Shown: positions 12,561-24,614, numbered from the stretch's first letter. The stretch is DNA of 64,000 nt from Prochilodus magdalenae (GCA_024036415.1 JAMWET010003070.1:148501-212500); one strand, 5' to 3'. The notes: generated by a model not told the origin, from the sequence alone. Translations and numbers: made by a program.

Positions 12561-13545
12561 TACGTTTTCCCTTTGTGTATCATCGCTTGGTATTTTTTAC
12601 AGTGTGGTACAAATTAGCAATGCTGCTTAAACACTGTTTCACAGTGCATTTGCTTGGTGCTCAGAAGTGCAGCTTGTTGCTTGGATTAAAGAAATGGCTT
12701 TATTGGAAGTTGTCAATTCGCCTGCAGTGTGAGCTTACCTACCTTGAAATATGTCAGTTGAAACAAGTGTGGAGTGTGTGGAGTCAACAAGATTTCTAGA
12801 GAACCTTTAAACCCCTGGTGTGATTCCAGCTGTGTTGCTGGATACAAAGCTACTGATGCAACACAGCTAGCCAATGCACTTTCTTGTAAATCACCTTTAT
12901 TTTCACAATTTATCTGATTTTCAGGTACACTGTGCTTATTTACACTTACAACTGCACCAACAGCTACTCAGTTTCTAAGTAGGTCACTCTTACTCTCGGT
13001 ATCAGCATGTACCATAAACATAAAATGTAGTCCCACAGAGTCTGATGCATCCCTAGCTGATATGCTGGTTGTTTTATTAGGTGTAAATAGTTTCACCAGA
13101 GTATGTTTCAGTGGAGTATGTGGCTATTGGGTTGTGGAGTGTGTTCTGTACTACTGCTTGTGCATTCATGTGTGTGTGTGCGAACTTAAGTGTTTGTGTG
13201 TGTGTGTGTGTTCTGTACTGTAGCTGCACAGCTGGAGAGTTTTACCACCCAGCTACAAGAGTCCCATACACTGACCCACCTGCAATCACCGCATTGAACA
13301 GCAAAGCAAAACACACATTCCACTCAACACAGCCCAAAATGACTATGAGAACACACATGTACACACTCTGGTACCTACGTTACACACGTACATGTCATAC
13401 ATAGTTACAGAACAATTGCTGACTAAACTGAACGAAAAAGAAATGCCATCATGATTCATTTAATGTGTATCAAAAAGGTGATTTCATATCTGCTACTGCC
13501 AAGTGCTTCGAAGAGCAACATGGTTCACAGCCTTTGTGTCCTACC

Positions 13546-13910
13546 TGTGAAGCCCTCGTATCCGACCTGTGAAAGGCTTTGTATCCTACCTGTGAAGCCC
13601 TCGTATCTTACATGTGAAGGGCTTCATATCCTACATGTGAAGCCCTCGTATCCTACCTGTGAAAGGCTTTGTATCCTACCTGTGAAGCCCTCGTATCTTA
13701 CCTGTGAAGGGCTTCATATCCTACATGTGAAGCCCTCGTATTCTACATGTGAAGCCCTCGTATCCTACCTGTGAAAGGCTTTGTATCCTACCTGTGAAGC
13801 CCTCGTATCTTACCTGTGAAGGGCTTCATATCCTACATGTGAAGCCCTCGTATTCTACATGTGAAGCCCTCGTATCCTACCTGTGAAGCCCTCGTATCTT
13901 ACCTGTGAAG
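13546..13910 (+). repeat. 22/23-bp minisatellite with higher-order pattern
   Basis: Sixteen units, all starting TGTGAA and ending in TCCTACC-like sequence. Three types can be told apart: A (22 bp, AGCCCTCGTAT), B (23 bp, AAGGCTTTGTAT) and C (23 bp, AGGGCTTCATAT). The order is A B A C A B A C A A B A C A A A, that is, an A-B-A-C block repeated. The open frame reading through it is a by-product of the repeat. Confidence 0.95.
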
Positions 13911-14299
13911 TCTTACCTACTTAATATTTTTGTCTCTTTTGTTTAATTTGATTTTTATTGTCTACTTTTAGGACCTGTTTGATAATCTGTGTGGTTTGCG
14001 GTCACATTTATGCAGAAATATAGAAACTTCTAAAGGGCTCACAAACTTTCAAGTGTGCATTATACGTGAGGTAAACCACTATATACGTTAAAAAGTTTAA
14101 CTCTTTAGCATAAAGAGGGATTTAAATATACAGTAGACTTAAATGTACTTGTAGATGTTTTATTCAGTATGTCATGAAGTAAATGATAAATAATCCTTTA
14201 ACAGTCTGTATTTCAGGTTTGATCACACAGCATTCTGAAGTATTAAGTATTATATTTATTAAACCTTTCTCGGTCACTTTATACTTATATGTTTACATT

Positions 14300-14525
14300 A
14301 CATATGTGTTACATTTATGGCATTAAGCTGACGCTCTTGTCCAGAGCAACTTACAAGGGTATTCTTATTGCAAGTCGGCCAATGTAGTATTTGGAGTCTT
14401 GCCCAAGGACTCTTATTGGTGTAGCACAGCATAGTCACCCAGACCAGGATTTAAACTCCAGTCTCCCACATGTGGTGGTGACTTCCTGGTGGGTAGCGGT
14501 ATTATCTGCTGAGCTATACCAACCA
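14300..14525. repeat. Fish interspersed repeat (SINE-like)
   Basis: Contains GACGCTCTTGTCCAGAGCAA, CTTACAAGGGTATT, a CAGGATTTAAACTCCAGTC segment resembling a B box, and GCTGAGCTATACC. I recognise these as parts of a common fish repeat; family name uncertain. Confidence 0.6.
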
Positions 14526-14924
14526 CAACCACATATCTTCATTCATTGTTATGGACAAACAGTATAAAGTTCTATTTATTTTTTCATTTATTTTTAATTG
14601 CTTAAAATGATTATTATTAAATAATTTATTTTAAATGAATTGCCTAATTGTTATGTAAAGTTGCACACGTATAGCATGTTGGGGGCTTTTTAATCTGCGT
14701 TTATCTGCAGTCTGATTGATTTTATAGTATTGCAAATTCCAGATTCTTGAATGGTTGTCTGAATATTAGCAGTGCATGAGCTTTTAGGCCCTCGATAACT
14801 AATTACCTCATGAGGTTTCTAATTACATTAGTGGTTTAGGCTTATGAAGATGCTTACATGTAATTAATACTAGGTTCCGAAACAGAAACAACTGTTTCTG
14901 TAAGTAAGAGAGTGAATGTGGTCA

Positions 14925-15165
14925 GTCAAGATGGCGGTTTCAAAAGAAGTCCGAGAGAAGCTTATTGAACGACACACATCAGGAATTCTGTCTCTGAACA
15001 CTGCCATGTGCACATGTGCTCTGTAATCAAGAATTGGAAAGAACGTCATGTAATCTTAATGCTTGGATCAGGTCGTCCATCCAAATCGAGTCACCAGACC
15101 AGGTGGTGATGGCGGCCGTTATTGTTAGCTCTGGAACTAAAGAGCACTTGTAGTTGTTCATTTAT
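14925..15165 (+). pseudogene. Tc1-like transposase N-terminal remnant
   Basis: Reads AVSKEVREKLIERHTSG, then after a frameshift VIKNWKERH, then GSGRPSKS. This is the pattern of the paired-like DNA-binding part of Tc1 transposases (SK..R..IV..H.SG, a helix with a KWK-type end, then GRP.K). Short, frameshifted and dead. Confidence 0.6.
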
Positions 15166-15799
15166 CATGAGGAATGTTCAAGAACAGAACAGTTCAAGAA
15201 AAACAGTCTTTGTACAAAACTGGTAGGGCGGTCCAAAATAAATGATTGGCTTAGTTACCAATTATTAGTTAATCTCTGTGAATACTTGCATGCTGTGCTT
15301 GTGTAATTGTTTTTTGCCTTTAATATGCAGCAAGATTTGAATCAAATATGTAAATACAATATATTTGTATTTGCTATATTTGTAAATACACCATATAGGA
15401 TAAAAATAGCTGCAAATTGAAAAAGTTTGATTCTAGATTCTGCCTCAGATACTCCAGCCATTGCCTTGATTCATTAATTCCCACCCGATTTAATATGCAA
15501 TACTGATTAGCTTGATTACAACCACAAGCAGTGTTGCTTGGGTTTCCTCAAGGGGACCTATGGAAGTGGTCAAATGTCCAGTAAGCCAAATTTTCATCAA
15601 TATGAAAAATCTAAAGTTCTCTGTCGGGTAATGGAGTAGTGGACAGAAATGCATGCAGTGTTTCCTGCTACAGCAGTGGTAGGGTTTGTGTGGTTTGAAT
15701 CCAAACAAGCCAAAAATTGACTGGTGGACAGTATGGATGACAAAGTTGGGGTTTAAACATGTAGTTGGTCAGTGCTTTAGCTAACCATACAGACCATAT

Positions 15800-16375
15800 G
15801 CTCACTGCACAAAAATCACAGAACCACAGTGTCTACACAGTGTCTGCAGGACAACCAGGTTTTGCATTTTGTTTATTATCTTACAAAAGGACATAACATT
15901 CCTATCCCTGCCTTCCTAGATGACAATGCTGGCCTTCACAGGGCTGCAAATGAATGGCATGATGGGGCATTCACACATCTGCTCTGTCCCACAAAATCCC
16001 AAATTTTAATCCTCTTGTAATTCTGTGGGACTGCTTGGAACAAACAGTACAACGGCAGTGAAGGAATCCATTAGTGATTGCTTTTGGGCATGCCAAAGAC
16101 CATAGTGTGAAGGAAGTAGCTGAATCTGCAGGTGTATGGAAGCGTACGGTCATACAGGTCTACCAGCAGTGGCTAAAATCCCAGTCTACAGGAAATTCTC
16201 CTTGGAATTGTGCCAGGGAAAGCATCCACCAAATCTGGCACAACTGCACAAGTCTGATGCAAGAGTGTCTGAACTTTGATGTGGCCTACATTCAGAAACA
16301 TTCAGTGCATGCCAAATTCAAGCACAGCTGTTACTGGTACTCTTGGAGGTATTACATACTCAGGTACGTAAACTG
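15800..16375 (+). mobile_element. Tc1-like remnant joined to family A, copy 3
   Basis: The first half (about 15840-16045) reads DDNAGLHRAANEW, then FTHLLCPTKSQ, then a frameshifted LWDCLEQ. This is a decayed Tc1-type catalytic region: the D of the second motif is kept and the final E region is lost. At about 16075 it passes straight into HAKDHSVKEVAESAGVWKRT of family A and on to the transposase-tail segment. The order catalytic region, then DNA-binding region is reversed relative to a normal transposase, so it is either a nested insertion or a rearranged copy. Confidence 0.7.
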
Positions 16376-17114
16376 AGCTGTACTGTATACAGAACTAATA
16401 AAATATTACAGTAAGCAAATAACTGATACTGAACTGAAGTGGTACCATCTGATACGTCCCCATTTCTTTTCTGTACTACTGGAAAACCTTTGTATAATGT
16501 GGAGCAGCAGCAGTCAGCAGTGCACTGTGGATCGGGAGAGAGAGGATGAACTGCTGAGAGAGAAAGGCGATAGATATTGCTGCGGGTGTGACTTTGTTTG
16601 CTTTGGCTGGGATTTCTGCGGGGAAAAATGAGGTGCTCTCATGTTGAACAAGCCGCTAGGCACCGTGTGCTCATCCAGCACCTTTTGAACATGACCTTCC
16701 ATCTATTTCCCGGCATGTGGATTTTTTTTTTTTAAAGTCCGGAAACACTGATGTGAATGGGATCGGTTCATGTATTGTGTCACCTGCGTTCCATGAAAGT
16801 TGCGCCAGTGCTGCAAGAAACTGTCTTTGCTTGATGAAAAAAGCTTTAAAAGAATACTTTGGAGAATTGTTAGTTTCCCTCCTACTTAAGGTGGAATCAG
16901 CCAAGAGACGCCTGATTGCTGAAGTCTTTGCCCAAATTCTTTTATTGAACTATATTAAAGTAAACTCCCTGGAGAAAAAGGGTTGTGTCGAGTAGCGCTT
17001 GTGTCTCAAGTACTTCCAAAGCCCTTTATATCCTTTTTAAGTCTTTCAGTTTGCATAACTTTTACCCCCTTTTTCATTAATTAGTCAACATAAGATCACT
17101 GAGCAAAAAATCCT

Positions 17115-17590
17115 TGCCTGTTGAAGGTGGTAGTGGTGGTAGTTCCAGATGATGATGCAGGAGGATAATGGAATTATGAATATCTGCAGGGTGTGAGTGA
17201 CGGGGTTGATAGATTGAGAAGAGGTGGTACAGTGCAGGGAATGTCTCGTTCCATATGTGGGAAATGCCTCCAGAGCAGATGTTAATGATTGGCTAAAGGG
17301 AGTGACTGTATTTGGGCATTCCAAAGACCATAATGTGAGGGAAGTAGATGAATCTGCAGGTGTATGCAAGGTTGCGGTCATACGGGTCTACCAGCAGTAG
17401 CTAAAATCCCATTCTGCAGGGAATTCTTCCTGGAATTGTGCCAGGGACAGCATCTACCAAATCTGGACCAACTGCGCAATCCTTTAATGCCAGAGTGTCT
17501 GAACATTGATGTGGCCTACATCCAGAAACTTATCCAGTCCATGCTAAATCCAATCCCAGCTCTCACTGGTGAAGATATTACTTGCTATTC
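17115..17590 (+). mobile_element. Family A, copy 4
   Basis: Contains the CTGCAGGGTGTGAGTGACGG block, the DHNVREVDESAGVCK variant of the helix-turn-helix, and the tail block GAACATTGATGTGGCCTAC, ending in a GAAGATATTAC segment. Many stops. Confidence 0.72.
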
Positions 17591-18949
17591 AGCATGTTTC
17601 ACTCAGAGGTGTCTTGTGTCTTGGTTGGTCGGCTACTTTTGATATGGGGAATAATGTGGAACTTTGGCTTCTTTGAAGTCATGGCTGAAGTTATGGAAAA
17701 GTCTCTCATCGAAGAGTGTGGTCAGTAGGCCTTTCCTAGTCGCATCAACTTATCACTATTAATTTCTACAGTTGCTAACTTTCACAGTCGTATATTAAAG
17801 GAAAACTATTCATTTCAATATGTCTACAAAGCCTTTTGGTGGTTTGACGTAAAATGGCCGTTTTAGCGGATCTTGTCGAGTCAGATTTTCTTTAGCGTGT
17901 TTGTGGTGGGAACCAGGCGTCGTGAAGTCTACAGCACACATGAGTTTTTATATACAATGTTGATGATGGCAAAATACCGGTGGATCTGAAATGGTTTATT
18001 TGCATTTTTCCTGCATGAAACCACATTTACTGAGACATCAGTGGTCTTAGAAAAACAACAGTTCTGAGTCACCTGATTTGGTGCTATAAGACATTTAGAG
18101 GGCAGTGGTGAGTTGCAATTGTTTATGGATCATTTTACTGAGCTGGTTCAAAGTCAGAGTTGAAAATACATTACAGACTTTTAACTGACTTGGATTTTGG
18201 GCAGAAATCCTTTTGCTTAATCTTAATTATGTTAATTTTACTATTCTGACTCTACCAGAACAGTTAGAAAGTAACCTAAATATTCATTTGTGACGTGATG
18301 TTTAACATTTTAGCTCATTTTAAGTGTGACTAAAAACCACTACCCAGTACATGACTAGCAAACACAGCTTTGAATAACTGCATATGATTAAAACCATCAT
18401 AATGTTCAATCCAACACAAATACGTAAGTGTAGAAAATATGTGTTTTAGTGGTGATGGCTCTTAATGTTCCAGACTTTCTGAATTTGAGTCTAGACTTGT
18501 TCCAAAATGCTGTTTAATGTTTTCAGACTTTGGGTCACATTTACTTCAAAACAATAAGATTTGATTTGAGGCAAAAAGATGCGGTTTGATTCCTGCTCTA
18601 AAATGCAGGGGTGTGGCTAAAATAATGCTGCGACCGTAAACTGAAACTGTTGCGGTAGTGACGTAAAATTAATGAGAATTAAAGCTGAAATAAAATCAAC
18701 TTCACTTCAAAGGAAATCAAAAAGGTCTTAAAAAAAACTACGAAAAACTTGCAATAGGAAATGTCCTTTAAATAGTGATTTTGTGTATAACTAGTTTCTT
18801 CCTATCCCAAAGAATGCCTTGTGCTTAAACAGATTAAAGTATAATTTTGTAAATGTCTAAAGTCTGTATTATTGTGGCTGGTTTTACTGTAGGACCACTG
18901 TGTGAACTGTTTCTCTTGATGGTCTATGCAAGCTTACCGGGTAAAAAAC

Positions 18950-19252
18950 AAGTCACCTTGCATGCTTCAGGTGGTAGTAACTTCAGGCTCCTGCAGATGG
19001 CACTGCACGAGGATGATGGGGCTATAAATACCTGCGGGGTGTGAGTGACGGGATCCATAGATTGAGAAGAGGTGGTACAGTGCAGGGAATGTCTCGCTCC
19101 ATGTGTGGAAAATGGCTCCAGAGCAGATGTTAATGATTGGCTAAAGGGAGCTACTCCATTTGGGCGTGTCAAAGACCATAGTGTGAAGGAAGTAGCTGAA
19201 TCTGCAGGTGTATAGAAGCATATGGTTATACAGGTCTACAAACAGTGGCATC
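18950..19252 (+). mobile_element. Family A, copy 5 (right part missing)
   Basis: Starts in TTGCATGCTTCAGGTGGTAG, continues through GGGGCTATAAATACCTGCGG and the KDHSVKEVAESAGV frame (with a stop after), and breaks off at about 19252, before the tail block. Confidence 0.75.
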
Positions 19253-20375
19253 AGGTCAGCTGTAGCCAGGAAGAGATCACTAACATCAGTTACATATACA
19301 TATCTTAAAATTCATTACAGTGATAGTTTACTTAAATATCACGGTATAAGTATTGTATGGTATTTACAAATACCCAAAGTGTATTTGAGGCAGCCTTATA
19401 AACATCTCCCAAGATATGTCAATGTTATGTCAACCAAAATGGCTAAAACCAAAATCAATACTGTTGATGACTCTAATACTAGTGTATCAGTACAGGAAAG
19501 TATCATTCAGTGCTAAAATCAGAGGAGCTTGTGGAACACAGGGGACCAGGGGCCCCTAACATTAGGGGTTTTGGGTTTTAACAACAAAAGAACCTCCCCC
19601 TTTTTACAGGTGCAGCCGCTGTGCTGGGTCTCCCTGTGCCAGACTTGCAGTCTTAACTGGCCTGAAAACTCTACAACATCTGTTTCCAGTTAGCACCTCC
19701 GCTGACCCTGAGCCTGTACAGACCCGAAGAGTTTACTTATGCAGTCTGTCTCTCACTAACAATACAGCTCTGAGATCAGCGACTCTACCAGAGTCTTCTC
19801 ACCTCGCAGATCTTCCGTCACACTCAAAGCCTGTCCTCAAAGCCCCTCACACCTCTCCTTGTGTAAATGAGCAACTCGCACCCTCTAGGTCACTGAGCCC
19901 CCCGTTCTGCTGCACTGAATGTGTTTCCCTCCAGTTTTTGTTCATGCTGTTGACTTCCCTTATGGCCTGTATGCCTTAAAACTCCTTTCTGACGCACGGC
20001 CCATTGAAAGAAGAGGACGGATTCTGTCAAAAGTGCAGCTTATAAATGTTTAGTCCGTGCTGTATTGTTTTAACCGTAACACTTTGTTTTAATCGCTATT
20101 TTGACATTTTGTTGGCTAAACAAATGTGGAAAAAGTCAGAAGCATAGACTAAACCTGTCAGTGGAGTATGTAAATGTATATAAGTGTAATCCATCACATA
20201 ACCATGTACCAGAACTATACAAATAAGGGATTAATAATTCTAGAAAATGAAATGAAAACAGTTGGAGGTTAAAAAAAAAAAGGCTAGCTGCAAATCTCAA
20301 GGATTCGAGATGAAAAGCTGTAGCTTGGTTCTTCTCTTTGATGCTCTTCTCTGTATTCCTCTGCTTGTTTCTCAG

Positions 20376-20557
20376 GGAACTAAGGGGCTTGGTGGTGACC
20401 CTGAGCTCAGAGGGTCATCTGCAGTGCTCCTACATGGGCACTGACCCATCCTTTTTCACCGCACCCAAAGTGGACGCTCGGGAGGTCAACTATGATGAAG
20501 TGGACGCAGAGATGAAGACACTTCACAAGGTCATCCGTGAAGCCACCAAGAACCAAG
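20376..20557 (+). CDS. bbs9: bbs9 internal exon b (propeller end plus linker helix)
   Basis: This 182-bp exon has the acceptor TTGTTTCTCAG and the donor GTAGGT, and is phase 2 in and phase 1 out. Its first base completes the proline split from the previous exon. The translation contains LVVTLSSEGHLQCSYMGTDP, a signature stretch of the last propeller blade of BBS9, and then VNYDEVDAEMKTLHKVIREA, an acidic and amphipathic segment that is the helix linking propeller to ear domain in this family. There are no internal stops and no irregular codons. A 60-bp GC-box-like minisatellite begins only about 35 bp after the donor, so the donor sits beside a rapidly changing tandem array. Confidence 0.95.
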
Positions 20558-20589
20558 GTAGGTCTAATTCGTATTAGCAATGGAGGTGT

Positions 20590-21405
20590 AAATCGATCAT
20601 TTTTACTTAGCTCCGCCCATTTACGCTGAGGTAAAAAAAGAGCGTCACTGGATGGGTTGCTTTTTACTTGGCTCCGCCCCTTTACTTTAAAGTTATAAAG
20701 AGTGTCCCAAGGCGGACTGCTTTTGAATTTAGCCCATTCACGTTAAAGTTCTAGGCTGTGTTCCAGTCTGACTTTTTACCTGGCCCTGCCTATTCACGCT
20801 AAAGTTCTAGGCAGTGTTCCAGTCTGGCTTTTTGCTTAGCTCCGCCCTTTCACATTGACGTTCTAGACAGTGTTCCAGCCCGGTTTGCTTTTTAGCTAGT
20901 TCCACCCATTCACATTGAAATTCTGGGTAGTGTTCCAGCCTGGCTGTTTCTTAGCCCTGCCCCTTCACCCTGAAGTTCTAGGCAGTGTTCCACCCTGGCT
21001 TTTTACTTAACTCATTCATGATGAAGTGCTAGGCAGTGTTCTAGCCTGGGTTGCTTTTTAGCTAGCTCCACCCATTCATGCTAAAATTCTAGGCAGTATT
21101 CCTACCGGGGTTGCTTTTTAGCTAGCTCCGCCCATTCATGCTAAAGTTCTAGGCAGTTTTCCTACCCGGGTTGCTTTTTAGCTAGCTCCGCCCATTCATG
21201 CTGAAATTCTAGGCAGTTTTCCTACCCGGGTTGCTTTTTAGCTAGCTCCGCCCATTCATGCTAAAATTCTAGGCAGTATTCCTACCGGGGTTGCTTTTTA
21301 GCTAGCTCCGCCCATTCATGCTAAAGTTCTAGGCAGTTTTCCTACCCGGGTTGCTTTTTAGCTAGCTCTGCCCATTCATGCTGAAATTCTAGGCAGTGTT
21401 CCAGC
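20590..21405 (+). repeat. 60-bp minisatellite with 180-bp higher-order unit
   Basis: About 13 units of around 60 bp with the core GCTAGCTCCGCCCATTCATG. The left units are diverged and the last six (21061-21405) nearly identical. Single-base markers show that 21061-21240 and 21241-21420 are copies of one 180-bp block of three units. Each unit carries a CTCCGCCC GC-box-like motif. It lies about 35 bp after a bbs9 donor. Confidence 0.96.
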
Positions 21406-22267
21406 TGATTGCTAATAATACAGCGTTTCTGTTATAGACACAAGCTTTGTAGTGTTACGATTTGGCTGGCCCATGTTCAGGAAAAGGGCCAACACTTATT
21501 TTTTGGTGCCTATGATGGCAATAACCGATACAGGAAAGTTCTGTGACTCAGGCTTAAGTCTTTAACACACATGTTTTCTGTAATAACAATGTCGATGGCA
21601 GATTCAAGGCCTGACGCTGACCTGGTTTAACCCTTGGCGGGACAGGAGACTGAAGGCGTTGTCGGTTAGAACAGAGCCCTTGTGTCCCGCAGAGGGAGGC
21701 GAAGGTGAAAGAAATTCCCTCTCCTGTTTTACGAGCGCTCGTTGCGAAACGGACATCAGCTATGTGAAGAAGCAGCCAGGGCGAATCTTGTCTGCATAAA
21801 TCTGCGGCGTTATCTGGATGGTTTTGGGGTGGATGTTTTCATGGTAGTGCCTGGTGCAGTTTGGAGGAGCTGTAATAGATCTGATAATGAAGAAAGAACC
21901 ATTATGTTGGAGGGTGTTGAATCTGTCCAAATCTGTCTCACTTTATCACCACTTCTCTCCCTTTTCTCCCTCACACCTCTTCTTTTGAACCATCTCTCTG
22001 TCCTCCTGTTTCTGTTTCTAGTCCTTGTTTCTGTTCTGAGTAAAACCACATGGCACATATTGGGCTTTTGGGTTAGCATCATCACCTCCTTCCTGTGCAA
22101 ATCCATATTTATTGTGGTCTGGGTTTTACTTACAGACAATGTTTTGCTTTTTCTAAAAACCTGTGTCGACATTTTTTCTTCAATTAAGAAACTCCTTCAT
22201 CTTTGGTTAGCTAATTGTCCAAATCCAGCGCCTGTGGCTGCGCTGTCTTAAACCGATGGCGTTGAAT

Positions 22268-22324
<57 letters not shown>

Positions 22325-22830
22325 CGATAGATAGATCGATAGATCGATACTTCATTGATCCCGAAGGAAATTTAGCAGCCAGTAGCGGTTTCACAAAAAC
22401 AGCACAGATACAAATACAAATGAAAAAATAAAAAAAGGGTTGTGCAGTATTAAAAACCTAAATGGGTCGGTACCGGCAGCCGTATTATTAACTGTTAACT
22501 GTAAACTATACATAGTACAGGTCACTAACAATAAATATATCTCACTTTACAAGGAGGCAAGAAATATATACAGGAAAATACAAATATAACTGTAGACTGT
22601 AGAAAATAAAATAAATGAGCATGAATGTGCAAGGAATGCAGTTATCAGCAGATAATGACTGAATTAACATAATAAACAAGTGCATATATGGGTATTTAAG
22701 TAAAGTGGATTGTCAGTTGTCAGTTCAGATGTACAGTATATACAGTAAAGTGTCTGAGCATGTCCAGGAGTTCAGATGTACAGTATATACAGTAAAGTGT
22801 CTGAGAGTGCCTTTAGCCTTGAGTTACTAC
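22268..22830 (-). repeat. (GATA)n and fish LINE/SINE 3' tail
   Basis: About 14 GATA units (with GATC variants) followed by ACTTCATTGATCCCGAAGGA and AATTT, a tail I recognise from fish non-LTR elements read in reverse. The AT-rich body continues to about 22830 and ends in a direct duplication of CAGATGTACAGTATATACAG with 22-bp flanks. Confidence 0.7.
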
Positions 22831-23295
22831 ATAGTAGAAATATGTTTTTATTTGCGCGTTTCTATTATTGTTGATATAACATTTGAACTAAATTAATATC
22901 TTATTTTCTGCTTGTTTTAATTTACAATACTAATTATTTTTAGTGCCATTACTCGGGGGAAGTTAGTAGCCAGTAATGGGCCTTCGAACCACTGTGCCCC
23001 ATGCCCACAGGTTAAAAAACGCTGCTCTAAAGAACAAGCGTTTTAAAGCTGGCATGTTCCAGTTATGGTAATGTTTTGGCCAATTAGGATTCAGATTTCT
23101 GTACAGGTGTTTTGACTAGTGGCATGTTTTTAAAATCAGTTTTTTCTTGCTGTTACAGGAAACTGGTTAAATGTTAAAATCAATCTATACAGACATTACA
23201 GAACGAACATGCAGCATTATTTCTTATTAATGTTCAGACTTCAAACTGAATTTCTGTTTTCCTTATTCCTTCCTTATGTCTGTCTCACTCTCCAG

Positions 23296-23372
23296 ACATC
23301 ATCCCCAAAGCTGAAGCAGAGGACGACCTGTTGGTGACAGCCATCGTCTCTCCCGGCCTGGACGATATCTCG
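23296..23372 (+). CDS. bbs9: bbs9 internal exon c (variable linker)
   Basis: This 77-bp exon follows the acceptor CACTCTCCAG and ends on a complete codon before GTACCT. It continues the frame with a split Asp codon and encodes IIPKAEAEDDLLVTAIVSPG followed by LDDIS. The acidic stretch plus the VSPGLDDIS-like end matches the region between propeller helix and ear domain in BBS9, which is poorly conserved across the family. The donor GTACCT is weaker than its neighbours; no better in-frame donor is seen before the intron stop codons. The call rests mainly on phase, length and position between two clear BBS9 exons. Confidence 0.88.
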
Positions 23373-24560
23373 GTACCTTTTCCTTTGACTATTGGAGCTA
23401 GCCACATTTGACCTGTTTATAGGCGTACAGCAATGTTTCTGACTCTGATATAGTAAAAAATAACAGACACTGAACTACTAAAGCTGTTGTTGGAAATAGT
23501 ATTTTCCTAAAATTCCCATGCTGAAAAATTTATCCACAGCTTTTTTCGTTGGTGAATTCAGTTGATTTTGTACCATTGTGTGCACACAGCTTGTATAACT
23601 TGACCACTACGGTCACCCACACCATCTCATTAATTATCAGCAATCACATAGGTTCAGCATCTAGTGTTAAGGTTTCCCAGAAGAGTAGAGGCTGTTATTG
23701 CTGTTAAAGGGGCATAACCTCTGCATTAATTCTTGTGATATCTGAAGGCTTGTTCAGTGAGAGGTTCAACCATTTGCACTGTGTTTAGTAAATCCTATGA
23801 GCTTCTCTTTCTCATGCATATGTATTAGATGTCTAAAATGTGGAATATGGATAAGGAGGAAAATTATAGGTTCACATTTCGAAAGTGGCGCCGGATATGT
23901 ATGCCCCTCGGTTAACTACAGTCTAAGCAACTTGGTTTGGTTAGTCTCGTGTTTCCTTTTGGCATCTGAAATGCTACAGAACTCTGTGAGACAGGCATGA
24001 CACAGATGAGTTTACAGCTTCAGTCTTTCACAAATAACAGTGCCACTTGCCAACAAGTAAAAGCCAGTCTCTTGCTTAGCCATTCTCGTTTTGTCACCTT
24101 CTCGTATTGGTCCTCAAGTCTTTGCAGCCTCTGCTATGACATCCATGATGGGAATACAGAGCTAGAGTATTCTTATAGCTAGCTGTGGCGCCATAAAGCT
24201 TTAAGCAGTTCCTGCAAGAGGTTGTTTGGCTGCTCCTCCAAAGCTGCATAGTACTATAGCAGGCAATGACCATCAAAAGATTTTGAAGCAGTTATTTTAA
24301 GGTATAATAGCTACAAAACGTTGCTTTAAACCCTGCTCCTCACAAGTGAACAATTACTAGACCAGACTACCTGCAGACTGTGCGCTCACATTTCATTCCA
24401 GGACTTTGTGGCCACATTAGGGTGCATTTTGCTTTTTACCAGTCTGCATATGTACATCTGACCCATAGTGAAAACATCCAAATAGCATTCCCTTTTCTCC
24501 AGATATGCTGTGACATACTGCAATCAGTACAACTCATACAACTGTTCTTTCTCTCCTCAG
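23373..24560 (+). other. bbs9 intron (about 1.2 kb)
   Basis: No repeat or gene recognised in it. Pyrimidine-rich acceptor region at 24540-24558. Confidence 0.7.
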
Positions 24561-24614
24561 CAAGCCCTTATTCCAGAGATGAACGACATGGCTGTCCCTT
24601 CTGTCACAGTCAAG
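24561..24614 (+). CDS. bbs9: bbs9 internal exon d (54 bp, start of ear-like region)
   Basis: This short 54-bp exon, 18 whole codons (phase 0 in and out), lies between the acceptor TTTCTCTCCTCAG and the donor GTACGT. It encodes QALIPEMNDMAVPSVTVK. The VPSVTVK end is a conserved block at the start of the ear-like (gamma-adaptin-ear type) beta-sandwich of BBS9. Because the length is a multiple of three and both borders are phase 0, skipping it would leave the reading frame intact, so an alternative isoform is possible in principle, but nothing in the sequence shows that it occurs. Confidence 0.9.

Larger units (their letters stand above)
4669..20375 (+). other. bbs9 intron (about 15.7 kb)
   Basis: Non-coding. 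It holds family A copies 2-5, a fish LINE/SINE-type tail near 6.8-7.1 kb, (AC)n runs at 7.9 and 9.9 kb, a local duplicated segment at 9.0/10.2 kb, a hAT-like element near 12.2 kb, a 22/23-bp minisatellite at 13.5 kb, a fish interspersed repeat at 14.3 kb and a Tc1 N-terminal remnant near 14.9 kb. I see nothing definite in 4810-6800, 10450-11600, 16400-17080, 17600-18940 and 19260-20370. Confidence 0.75.
20558..23295 (+). other. bbs9 intron (about 2.7 kb)
   Basis: Starts almost at once with a 60-bp minisatellite (20590-21405) and holds a (GATA)n tract plus a retrotransposon tail (22268-22830). A 169-codon open frame at 21742-22251 is hydrophobic but matches nothing I know. 22830-23290 holds nothing definite apart from a possible hAT end near 23010. 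Confidence 0.75.

Noticed and set aside
13546..13910. CRISPR-like array of evenly spaced repeats
   Set aside because: Units are directly adjacent with no unique spacers, and the genome is eukaryotic; it is a minisatellite.
21742..22251. 169-codon hydrophobic open frame
   Set aside because: Longest open frame in the window, but intronic on the bbs9 strand, made of T-rich sequence that yields Leu/Phe/Val runs, with no recognisable family or splice context.
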